The notes under the pieces are model-generated. The model ran no database searches and had not been told where the DNA came from. It was given only the letters and a program-made list of their open reading frames with translations. A DNA stretch of 64,000 nt from assembly GCA_937925335.1 (NCBI GenBank), contig CALEWY010000034.1:1-64000 (forward strand), in the 5' to 3' direction. The stretch's first letter is position 1; the number at the start of each line of letters is the position of its first letter. Shown one piece after another: positions 57,191-64,000 of this stretch. The DNA comes from an uncultured Acidimicrobiales bacterium (lineage in GTDB: Bacteria; Actinomycetota; Acidimicrobiia; Acidimicrobiales; SZUA-35). The translations under genes were made by a program, and so were the position numbers.

Positions 57191-58033
57191 CTAGTTGCAG
57201 CCGACGACCGGTTCACCGTTGCTCGGCGAGATGTCGCCGCCGAAGCCGTTCGGCTGCTGTCCGCCAACCGACTGGTAGGCCGGAACCGAGCCGGTGAGCA
57301 CGATGTCGTACGTGCCGTCACCGTTTGCGATGTTGGTCATCTCGACGTTCTCGCCGCTGCCGTTGAGCACCAGGTTGTCGATCGAGTAGTTGGCGTCCGG
57401 GATGAGGAACGTGAAGCCCTGCGATGTGGACGTCGTGTTGCGGATCTGGAACTGGAAGCTCCATGGGTTGGCACCGAAGGAGTCGATGACGAGCTCGTCA
57501 CAGGCGTTGACGACAGGGGTCGTGTTGCCGGTGTTTCCGGTCTCGCCGTCATCGCCGCCGTCATCGCCGCCCCCCATATCAACATTGTCGAACGGCATCT
57601 GGATGGTCTCGGTGTGGTCGCCGGTGTCGGAGACGTAGGAGACGGTCACGTTGAGGAAGTGAGGAGCGGGAGCGTCCTCGGCGACGGTGATCTTCAGGGC
57701 GGTGTAATCAACCTCGGAGACCGACAGGGTGTCGTCGAAGTAGCCGCTCGAGTAGCCATCGACCGGGTAGGTCGGGTAGCTGACTTCAACTCCCTCGCCA
57801 CCGGTTGCGGTGACCTTGAGCTCACGGGCCTCCGCGTGCAGCGATGTCCAGTTGATGGCGATCCACTGGCTGTCGCCGGGAGAGACCGAAGCGACCAGGG
57901 GTGACAGCGGGACGACTTGGGCGTCGCCGGTGCCAACATCGTTGAGGTCCTGAGCGCCGGCAACCGAGGCGGTGCCAGCCAGAATCAGGGCTGAGGAAAC
58001 TGCTGCCGTAGAGGCAAGAAAACGTCGGATCAT
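57191..58033 (-). CDS. Secreted protein of unknown function with two beta-rich domains
   Basis: A 280-residue protein. It begins 'MIRRFLASTAAVSSALILAGTASVAGAQ', a signal peptide cleaved after AGA. Two beta-sandwich-like parts follow: one (about residues 38-150) with 'SPGDSQWIAINWTSLHAEARELKVTA', the other (about 175-280) with 'WSFQFQIRNTTSTSQGFTFLIPDANYSIDNLVLNGSG', joined by an acidic Gly/Asp linker ('MGGGDDGGDDGETGN'). Two Cys residues, near position 178 and at the end, could form a disulfide. No family is recognised. ATG 58033 is used; a TTG six bases upstream is in frame. Confidence 0.75.
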   Translation of the reverse strand: MIRRFLASTAAVSSALILAGTASVAGAQDLNDVGTGDAQVVPLSPLVASVSPGDSQWIAINWTSLHAEARELKVTATGGEGVEVSYPTYPVDGYSSGYFDDTLSVSEVDYTALKITVAEDAPAPHFLNVTVSYVSDTGDHTETIQMPFDNVDMGGGDDGGDDGETGNTGNTTPVVNACDELVIDSFGANPWSFQFQIRNTTSTSQGFTFLIPDANYSIDNLVLNGSGENVEMTNIANGDGTYDIVLTGSVPAYQSVGGQQPNGFGGDISPSNGEPVVGCN

Positions 58034-58169
58034 GCTCAATGCATCGGTTCACGTACCCATCCAGGTTGAGGCAAAATCCCCGTTCTGGGTGTTTTCGCCC
58101 AAGCAGGACAACCGGTGTGACGTCCGCCTCATGGCCTACGTAACACCGGGTTGTTCTACTCACTCGGGC

Positions 58170-59765
58170 TCAGCCTTTGCGAGCAGGACGAGCGTGTTCG
58201 CTCGATGGCTCGAGCGCCGTCGGGTCGTCCTTTCGGCGGAGCCCACGCTCGGCAAACCACGAGTGGGGGTCGATCACATCGGCAGCAACCGGGGCGTTGA
58301 AGAGGTAGCCCTGCATGAAGTCGACACCGAGTGCACTCAGGCGGCTGAGCTGTTCGGTGTTCTCAACACCTTCGGCGACCACTCGAAGGTCGAGTGCCTT
58401 TGCCATCGCAACGATCGCCTCGATGATGGCGACACTCGCCTGCCCGCTCTCCATCTCGTCGACGAAGCTCTTGTCGATCTTCAGGGTCGAGACCATGTCG
58501 AACTCTTTGACGTAGCTCAGTGACGACTGGCCGGTGCCAAAGTCGTCGATGGCAAGGCCAACACCAAGCGCACGAATCTCTCGAAGTGTCGACAGACCTT
58601 CCATGTGATCAACGATCACATCCTCGATGATCTCGAGAACGAGCTGCGTTGGATCGAGGCCCGACCAATGCAGCGCCTCGGCAACGATGGCCGGGAAGTT
58701 GGCGTCGAGCAGCTGCGCTTCGGCGACATTCACGCTCATACGAATCTTGCGGGCGTCGTCGCTCAGGTGATTCCAAACGGCGGCCTGGGCGCAGGCTTCG
58801 CGCAGCACCAGTTCACCGATGCGGCTCATCATTCCGGTCTCTTCGGCGACAGCCAGGAACGTGTCCGGACCGATCAAACCTCGCGATGGGTGCTTCCATC
58901 GCACCAACGCCTCAAAGCCGTAGAGGCGACGAGCCGCAGTGTCCACGATCGGCTGGTAGTTGACGACGAACTGTTCTTCGTCCAAGCCCTTGACCAGGTC
59001 GCGCTCGATGTCGAGGCGGTCGATCACTTCAAGCCGCTGCTCTTCGTCGAACACGGCGTAACCGGAACGGTTTTGTTTTGCCTTGTACATCGCCACGTCA
59101 GCGTCACGGACAAGGTCTTCCGGACGACGGACGTCATCAGGGCGAGAGATGGCAACGCCGATGCTGGTCGTGACGACCTGAGCACCGCCGTAGAGCGACA
59201 CGGGTTCGCTGAACTTCTTGAGGATCTGTTTTGCGACTGCGATCACCGACGCGTCGGTTGCAAGGTCGCGAACGATGACAACAAACTCGTCGCCACCAAA
59301 CCGGCTGACCACGTCACTACCGCGAACACATGACTGCAAACGACCCGAAACGATCCGCAAGAGTTCGTCGCCTGCGTCGTGCCCCATCGAGTCGTTGATG
59401 ACCTTGAAACGGTCGAGGTCGAGGAACAACACACCGAGCACGGTGTCATCACGCCGGGAGATCTCAACCGATCGGTTGAGCTCGGCGAACATCGTCGGCC
59501 GGTTGACCAACCCGGTGAGCGCATCGTGGCGAGCGTTGTGTTCGGTTTGGACCAGCTGCAGAGCGTTGTCACGCTGCGCCCAGTTCTGCCAGAGGGCACC
59601 GGTTGCGCCACCGAGGGCGCCGAAGACGCCAATCACGGCTGAATACAAAAGCTCGGTCTCCGTCAGATCTTGCACCACGAAGAGAACAACGACAGCAACA
59701 AGCGTCGTTGCCAAGCCGAAACCGAGCACGATTCCAGGAGATGCCGCGAGGCGGTTGTCCTGCAC
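58170..59765 (-). CDS. Membrane-anchored GGDEF-EAL protein (cyclic di-GMP turnover), intact
   Basis: A 531-residue protein. Residues 10-31 and 40-60 are two transmembrane helices with only a short loop between. A GGDEF domain follows with intact GGDEF (157-161) and an inhibitory I-site RGSD (148-151) five residues before it. The EAL domain has 'GFEALVRW', 'SVNVAEAQL' (Asn), 'LEIIED', 'IDDFGTGQSS', 'LKIDKSFV' and 'VAEGVE', so all catalytic residues of a phosphodiesterase are present. It may make or degrade cyclic di-GMP, depending on conditions; allosteric control by its GGDEF domain is possible. Start GTG 59765. Contrast with the degenerate homologue at 6135-7571. Confidence 0.93.
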   Translation of the reverse strand: MQDNRLAASPGIVLGFGLATTLVAVVVLFVVQDLTETELLYSAVIGVFGALGGATGALWQNWAQRDNALQLVQTEHNARHDALTGLVNRPTMFAELNRSVEISRRDDTVLGVLFLDLDRFKVINDSMGHDAGDELLRIVSGRLQSCVRGSDVVSRFGGDEFVVIVRDLATDASVIAVAKQILKKFSEPVSLYGGAQVVTTSIGVAISRPDDVRRPEDLVRDADVAMYKAKQNRSGYAVFDEEQRLEVIDRLDIERDLVKGLDEEQFVVNYQPIVDTAARRLYGFEALVRWKHPSRGLIGPDTFLAVAEETGMMSRIGELVLREACAQAAVWNHLSDDARKIRMSVNVAEAQLLDANFPAIVAEALHWSGLDPTQLVLEIIEDVIVDHMEGLSTLREIRALGVGLAIDDFGTGQSSLSYVKEFDMVSTLKIDKSFVDEMESGQASVAIIEAIVAMAKALDLRVVAEGVENTEQLSRLSALGVDFMQGYLFNAPVAADVIDPHSWFAERGLRRKDDPTALEPSSEHARPARKG

Positions 59766-59917
59766 TCTCTCAATAACGGCAGTGCGGACACAGAATTGAG
59801 GAGTCTGGGACCGGGCAAAACTGTTCAGGCGGGCTGCTCAGGATTGCCTGACGCATCAGGGAACGAACCCGAACGCAGATCTCGCTTAGGAGAGGCCAAT
59901 TCTGACCGATACTAAAT

Positions 59918-60697
59918 GTGATGCCGCCCGAAGGTGCCCGAACCCCCGATCTCGCAACGAGCCGACACGCTCAGTTGGCCGAGGCTTTCGAGATCTTCGC
60001 GCGCGGCATGGGACCCTTCATCGACGAGGGAATGTCGGACTATTTCGCCGATGAACTGAGCTGGGCTGAGACCGCAGCCAACCGAATGGGTCGCCCCACC
60101 GAACACGGCGCAACCGACCCACTGTTCCAACTGCTTGTGCTGCGGCGCTTTTGGGGCCCGGTCTTTGCTGACCACTTCGGACAGGATCTCCGGGGGCTGA
60201 TCGGCCAGATCATCGAAGCGCGAAATCTCTGGGCGCACTTCAGCCTTCCTGACGACACGGCCTACCTCGACCGCATCCTCTTGTCGATCGAACGTGTGCT
60301 TGCACCCGTCGCCCCCGACACGGTGTCAAGCCTCCGCGCCGTTCGAACCCGACTCAAGAATCCGGTGTCGGGCGATGACGCATCCGACGATGCCGAACAG
60401 ATCGACACGCTTGGCCTGCAAGAACAACTCGCTGAAACCGAAGGCGCCTTCCAGGACTTGCAAGACAACATGACCGACCTCGCTGACGAACTGCAGCAGA
60501 GTCGCAAAGCAGCCGCCAACAAGCAACTGCGCATCGCCGCGATCGAACGCCAGCTCAGCGAAGTGCACGGTCGATCCGACGTACTGCAGACCTACCTCGA
60601 GGCCGAGCGCTCGAGCCGAAACCGGATGGAGTGGCTCTTCGTCGCGTTCATCACGGTGATGCTGGTCGTCATGATCATCATCTCGCTGCAGTCGTAG
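59918..60697 (+). CDS. Membrane-anchored protein with Swt1-type HEPN domain and coiled coil
   Basis: A 259-residue protein. Residues of about 20-140 are a HEPN domain of the Swt1 kind: 'DPLFQLLVLRRFWGPVFADHFGQDLRGLIGQIIEARNLWAHFSL' carries the HEPN RNase motif RxxxxH (R102-N-L-W-A-H107). A linker with acidic residues and a long coiled coil (about 165-230, 'QEQLAETEGAFQDLQDNMTDLADELQQSRKAA') follow, and 'WLFVAFITVMLVVMIIISLQS' at the C terminus is a tail anchor. The catalytic domain would face the cytoplasm. Swt1-HEPN proteins are found in phage-defence and RNA-processing systems. The start is GTG 59918 or ATG 59921; a GATACT box lies at 59908-59913. Confidence 0.75.
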   Translation: MMPPEGARTPDLATSRHAQLAEAFEIFARGMGPFIDEGMSDYFADELSWAETAANRMGRPTEHGATDPLFQLLVLRRFWGPVFADHFGQDLRGLIGQIIEARNLWAHFSLPDDTAYLDRILLSIERVLAPVAPDTVSSLRAVRTRLKNPVSGDDASDDAEQIDTLGLQEQLAETEGAFQDLQDNMTDLADELQQSRKAAANKQLRIAAIERQLSEVHGRSDVLQTYLEAERSSRNRMEWLFVAFITVMLVVMIIISLQS

Positions 60698-60742
60698 CTC
60701 CCACCGCTACTCAGGCTCAACGTGACCGGCTCGGATGTGATC

Positions 60743-60913
60743 GCTAGCAGGGTGTGAGAAGAATGCCGTCGAGGGTCAGAGTGCCGAGGCGCCGGTCACG
60801 CAAGGAGAGGTTTTCGCCTACTCCCTTGCCGGAATCGGCGGAAAGGTCGACGCAGCGTGTTCGGATGGATCGGTGCTCTGACGCCGACATGCGTTTTTCA
60901 GCACCCTGCTAGC
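60743..60913. mobile_element. MITE-like element with 12-bp perfect terminal inverted repeats
   Basis: GCTAGCAGGGTG (60743-60754) and its exact complement CACCCTGCTAGC (60902-60913) bound a 171-base segment with no gene. The repeats extend further imperfectly (TGAGAAGAATGC on the left, CTGAAAAACGC on the right, read inward), as transposon ends do. No obvious target-site duplication is seen. The right end supplies the TAGCTT box (60910-60915) eight bases before the downstream SDR ATG, so the element may have donated a promoter. Confidence 0.5.
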
Positions 60914-60915
60914 TT
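60910..60915 (+). promoter_or_regulatory. Probable -10 element (TAGCTT) of the SDR gene, overlapping the MITE-like end
   Basis: TAGCTT ends eight bases before the ATG at 60924. Its first four bases belong to the terminal inverted repeat of the MITE-like element. No Shine-Dalgarno sequence is visible. Confidence 0.35.
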
Positions 60916-60923
60916 GGCGCGTT

Positions 60924-61679
60924 ATGGAACTCAGCCTCGAAGGAAAAGTTGCACTCGTCACCGGTGGATCCCGCGGAATCGGCAAGGCCATCGCGAAGAC
61001 CTTCGCCGAGGCCGGCGCAAAGGTGATGATCGTTTCCCGCAAGCAGGAAACCCTCGAAGAAGCAGCGGCCGAGATCGGCGAAGGGTGCCAGTGGCTCAGC
61101 GCCAATACCGGCGACGCCGCCTCCGCTGAGGCGGCCGTGGCGGCAACCATCGAAGCCTTCGGGGCGGTCGACATCTTGGTCAACAACGCAGCGACCAATC
61201 CCTACGCCGGCCCGATGATCGATGTCGACACGGCCCGTTGGGACAAGACCATCCTCGTCAACCTCACCGCACCACTGATGTGGACCCAAGCCGCTTGGCG
61301 GGCCCACATGGAAGAGAACGGTGGCGTGGTGATCAACATTTCATCGGTCGGTGGCCTGTCGACCAGTCCGGTGCTTGGTGTGTACGACCTCACCAAGTCG
61401 GCGCTCATCCACATGACCCAACAACTCGGCGCCGAGCTCGGGCCGAAGGTTCGCGTCAACGCCATCTGCCCCGGACTGATCAAGACCGACTTTGCCCGGA
61501 TGCTCTGGGAGGGCGAAGCGGGCGATCAGGTCGCCCAGATGTACCCGCTCAAGCGACTCGGCGAGGTGGAAGACATCGCCGGCGCCGCGCTCTATCTCGC
61601 AGCAGACACCGGCTCGTGGATGACCGGCCAACACATCGTGCTCGACGGTGGTGGCCTCGTCCGGTTCAACGAGGAGTAG
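60924..61679 (+). CDS. Short-chain dehydrogenase/reductase (3-oxoacyl-ACP reductase-like)
   Basis: A 251-residue classical SDR with TGGSRGIG at about residues 13-20, 'MIVSRKQETLEEAAAEI' (NADP-type Arg-Lys), 'ILVNNAATNPYAGPMIDVD', Ser in 'VINISSVGGL', and YxxxK in 'LGVYDLTKSALIHMTQQLG'. 'YPLKRLGEVEDIAGAALYLAADTGSWMTGQHIVLDGG' closes the protein as in FabG-like enzymes. The start ATG follows the MITE-like right end by ten bases. Substrate not known. Confidence 0.93.
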   Translation: MELSLEGKVALVTGGSRGIGKAIAKTFAEAGAKVMIVSRKQETLEEAAAEIGEGCQWLSANTGDAASAEAAVAATIEAFGAVDILVNNAATNPYAGPMIDVDTARWDKTILVNLTAPLMWTQAAWRAHMEENGGVVINISSVGGLSTSPVLGVYDLTKSALIHMTQQLGAELGPKVRVNAICPGLIKTDFARMLWEGEAGDQVAQMYPLKRLGEVEDIAGAALYLAADTGSWMTGQHIVLDGGGLVRFNEE

Positions 61680-61729
61680 CCAGCGCCACGCTCACCGGGG
61701 CCCGAGGTGGCACACTGGACGGCCTTCCC

Positions 61730-62938
61730 ATGAACGTTCCAACCTCGATCCGGGTCGGCCGAATCTTCGGCGTCCCGGTCCAGATCAACCTCAGCATTCT
61801 TTTCGTTGCGGCATTTGTCGTCTGGACCGTTGCGTTCCAGATCCTTCCTGCTGTCTATGAAGACTCCGGCACACGAGATCGTCTGGCGGCAGCGATCGCC
61901 AGCTCGTTGCTGTTCTTCATCTCGATCCTCGCTCACGAGGTCGGCCATGCCGTCGTCGCACGACGCCATGACGTCGAAACCGAGAGCATCACGTTGTGGT
62001 TCCTCGGCGGGGTCGCCAAGTTGCTTCGCCAGGCACCGACCCCTCGTGCGGAGTTTCAGATTGCCGCGGCTGGCCCGGCTGCGAGCTTCATCATGGCCTT
62101 GATCTTCGCCGGGGCGACCTGGCTGACCAATCGATTCACGGGCTGGGAGCTCATGCCGGTCGTGCTCGCCTGGCTCGCAGCGATCAACCTCCTGCTTGCC
62201 GTGAGCAACATGTTCCCGGCCGCCCCGCTCGACGGTGGCCGAGTGCTCACCGCTGGGCTCTGGAAGCGCCTGGGTGACGCCGAGCTTGCCCGACTGCTAT
62301 CGGCCCGATGCGGCATGATCTTGGGCGGTGCGATGACCATCGCCGGCTCGATCGCCATCATGTTCGGACGCTACGGATTCGGCTGGCTCTCGATCGTGGT
62401 CATGGGCCTCTTCCTTTTGTTCTCCGCTCGCTCGGAAGTGATCGGTGCGGCTGTTCGAGGCCGGCTCAATCACATTCCGGTTGCGGCGTTGATGACCCGC
62501 TACCCCACCCCGCAGCCAGGTTCGCTGTCGGTGGCTCACTACCTCTCAGCGACGGCCAGCAATCCCAACGTGGCGACCCCGCTCACCCACTGGGGCCACG
62601 AACCGGTCGCCTACGCACTGCCGAACCGCCTCTCGGGCATGGATCCCTTCGCCCAGAGCGTCACGACCATCGGCTCGATCGCGATCCCTGCCGATGTCGT
62701 ACCCAGAGCGTGGTCAACCGAGCCGCTCGGGCGAGTCACCGAACGCCTGGCACAGCTCCAGCCGACGATCGTGGTCGTTCACGACCCGACGACGGGTGCT
62801 GAGATCGGCACCATCTCGAGCGAACAGTTTGGTCAGGCACTCGTGGTTCCCGACTACTGGGGCCGGCTCGCTGAACTCGTTCGGCTGCCCGAGGATGATC
62901 CACGCGGGCCGCTCGTTCCCGGCTCTGGGCGTCGATGA
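61730..62938 (+). CDS. Site-2 protease-type M50 zinc metalloprotease
   Basis: A 402-residue integral membrane protease. 'RIFGVPVQINLSILFVAAFVVW' opens the first helix. The zinc site HEVGH is at residues 69-73 ('FFISILAHEVGHAVVARRH'), and the third ligand region is 'MFPAAPLDGGRVLTAG', the NPDG-like motif. About six hydrophobic helices are present. The C-terminal 150 residues would be cytoplasmic and look like a divergent CBS-type pair ('HIPVAALMTRYPTPQPGSLSVAHYLSATAS'). S2P-like proteases of this kind cleave membrane-bound regulators. The stop overlaps the following gene's ATG (ATGA). Confidence 0.92.
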   Translation: MNVPTSIRVGRIFGVPVQINLSILFVAAFVVWTVAFQILPAVYEDSGTRDRLAAAIASSLLFFISILAHEVGHAVVARRHDVETESITLWFLGGVAKLLRQAPTPRAEFQIAAAGPAASFIMALIFAGATWLTNRFTGWELMPVVLAWLAAINLLLAVSNMFPAAPLDGGRVLTAGLWKRLGDAELARLLSARCGMILGGAMTIAGSIAIMFGRYGFGWLSIVVMGLFLLFSARSEVIGAAVRGRLNHIPVAALMTRYPTPQPGSLSVAHYLSATASNPNVATPLTHWGHEPVAYALPNRLSGMDPFAQSVTTIGSIAIPADVVPRAWSTEPLGRVTERLAQLQPTIVVVHDPTTGAEIGTISSEQFGQALVVPDYWGRLAELVRLPEDDPRGPLVPGSGRR

Positions 62939-64000
62939 CCAGCGAGGAGAATCCCACGGTCGATGAGGGCGCTGGGGGGCAACCCGACCTCGAACCGGGC
63001 CTCGGGCCAGATCACGACCACGACCATGACCATGACCATGAAAACATGCCGACCTGGGTCCGTCGGGCGATCGTGTTGTGGTGGTCGATCCTCGTCGGGC
63101 TGTGGCTATCACTCATCGTCGCCCGTGAGCTTCGAGGCTTGCTCGTCCAGCTCACGATCGCTCTTTTCTTGTCCTTCGCACTCGAGCCGGTCGTGGATCG
63201 TCTCAGCCGTCGGGGAATGCGGCGTGGAGTTGCCACCGCCCTCAGCCTGCTCGCTCTCCTCGTTGCGGCTCTCGCCTTCCTCGGCGCCATGGGGCAACTT
63301 GTCGCAACCCAGCTGACCGACCTGATCAAAAACCTTCCCGGCTATCTCACGAGTGGCCAGACCTTCCTACTCGATCGGTTTGGCGTGGAGGTCGCCGTCG
63401 ATGACCTCGTCGAGCGTTTCCAAACCGACGGTGACGTCGGCGGCTACGCAACTCGGCTCGCCGACCAGCTGGTGAGCGCCGGCACGACGGTCGCCAACGT
63501 GTTGTTCCAGACCCTCACGATTTCGCTCTTCACCTTCTATCTCACCGCTGATGGGCCTCGTCTTCGTCGAGTGATCTGCTCGGTCCTGCCCCCTCAACGC
63601 CAGGTTGAAGTACTCCGGGTTTGGGAACTCGCCGTCAACAAGACGGGTGCGTATATCTCCTCCCGGTTCCTCCTTGCATTGGCAAGCGGTGCATTCCATT
63701 GGGTCGTGTTTGCGGTCCTTGGTTTGCCATCGAGCGTCGCTCTTGCGATCTGGGTGGGAATCGTGAGCCAGTTCATTCCAACCCTTGGCACCTATCTCGC
63801 CGGTGTACTTCCGGTGCTGGTCGCCGTTGGTGTCGACCCGTCAAAGGCGCTTTGGGTCATCGCCGCGGTCGTTGCGTATCAGCAGGTTGAGAACTACGTG
63901 CTTCAGCCTCGAATCACGGCACAAACACTCGACTTGCACCCGGCGGTCTCCATCTTTGCCGTCCTTGCTGGCACCTCGTTGTTCGGTGCTCCCGGCGCCC
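62935..64000 (+). CDS. AI-2E family membrane transporter, 3' end cut off by the window edge
   Basis: I read this from ATG 62935; it remains open to base 64000, giving 355 visible residues. After a 38-residue acidic N terminus with a run of five alternating His-Asp pairs (His27 to His35, 'DHDHDHDHDH'), it has several hydrophobic helices: 'IVLWWSILVGLWLSLIVA', 'LVQLTIALFLSFALEPVVDRL', 'VATALSLLALLVAALAFLGA'. The rest ('LTISLFTFYLTADGPRLRR', 'SSVALAIWVGIVSQFIPTLGTYLAGVLPVLVAVGVDPSKALWVIA', 'YQQVENYVLQPRIT') is characteristic of AI-2E family permeases (UPF0118, TqsA/PerM-like). Translationally coupled to the M50 gene. Confidence 0.88.
   Translation, partial: MTSEENPTVDEGAGGQPDLEPGLGPDHDHDHDHDHENMPTWVRRAIVLWWSILVGLWLSLIVARELRGLLVQLTIALFLSFALEPVVDRLSRRGMRRGVATALSLLALLVAALAFLGAMGQLVATQLTDLIKNLPGYLTSGQTFLLDRFGVEVAVDDLVERFQTDGDVGGYATRLADQLVSAGTTVANVLFQTLTISLFTFYLTADGPRLRRVICSVLPPQRQVEVLRVWELAVNKTGAYISSRFLLALASGAFHWVVFAVLGLPSSVALAIWVGIVSQFIPTLGTYLAGVLPVLVAVGVDPSKALWVIAAVVAYQQVENYVLQPRITAQTLDLHPAVSIFAVLAGTSLFGAPGA

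Overview
The window looks like chromosomal DNA of a high-GC actinobacterium, most likely an Acidimicrobiia/Ilumatobacter-type lineage. This is inferred from high GC, frequent GTG starts, many ATGA/GTGA start-stop overlaps, actinobacterial families (DUF3097, an MptB-like mannosyltransferase, an EccC-type ATPase) and many promoters that imply leaderless mRNAs. I see no rRNA, tRNA, CRISPR array, prophage or complete insertion sequence. Almost all of it is protein-coding, and no gene-free stretch exceeds about 230 bases. Layout: 0-4.1 kb (mostly minus strand) holds a truncated Hpt/receiver-like protein, a PHP-domain phosphoesterase and a TldE-TldD protease pair. 4.3-11.5 kb holds dxs (isoprenoid precursor synthesis), a degenerate GGDEF-EAL protein, an acyl-CoA thioesterase with a DUF2237 partner, an M15-type lipoprotein peptidase and an acyl-CoA synthetase. 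11.5-12.6 kb is a REP-associated tyrosine transposase (RAYT) flanked by three copies of its own REP-like repeat. 12.6-25.5 kb is a metabolic region: ABC-F ATPase, quinone oxidoreductase plus SDR, a TetR/DUF2855 pair, and a compact plus-strand cluster (nitroreductase, SDR, enoyl-CoA hydratase, NIPSNAP-like protein, SDR, NTF2-like protein) that looks like an uncharacterised catabolic operon. Another SDR and a secreted protein with two spondin-type repeats follow. 25.5-38.9 kb holds a molybdate ABC transporter (modA-modB-modC) divergent from a PadR regulator, a D-2-hydroxyacid dehydrogenase, a trypsin-like lipoprotein, an SCP2-type thiolase, a large DUF2339-like membrane protein, a thiolase-fold/OB-fold fusion, an NfuA-like Fe-S scaffold and two convergent, overlapping membrane glycosyltransferases. 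39.0-47.6 kb is the most unusual part: a type VII secretion (ESX)-like neighbourhood. Three tandem genes encode a 164-residue WXG protein, a 124-residue helical protein and a 622-residue acidic protein with an EF-hand loop. A large EccC-type FtsK/SpoIIIE ATPase lies nearby on the other strand. The remaining ESX core genes (EccB, EccD, EccE, mycosin) are absent from the window. 47.7-64 kb holds a DUF1800/DUF1501 secreted pair, a MalY-like lyase divergent from a Gfo/Idh dehydrogenase, a second ABC-F ATPase, an SGNH hydrolase, DUF3097, a secreted protein, an intact membrane-anchored GGDEF-EAL protein, a membrane-anchored Swt1-type HEPN protein, a MITE-like element, an SDR, an M50 protease and a truncated AI-2E-family membrane protein. 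Two themes run through the window. One is a recurring TANNNT box 6-9 bases before the start codon, often in divergent pairs that share bases, implying leaderless transcription. The other is short perfect tandem duplications, both between genes and in frame within genes. All functional calls come from reading motifs and family resemblance; no database search was possible.
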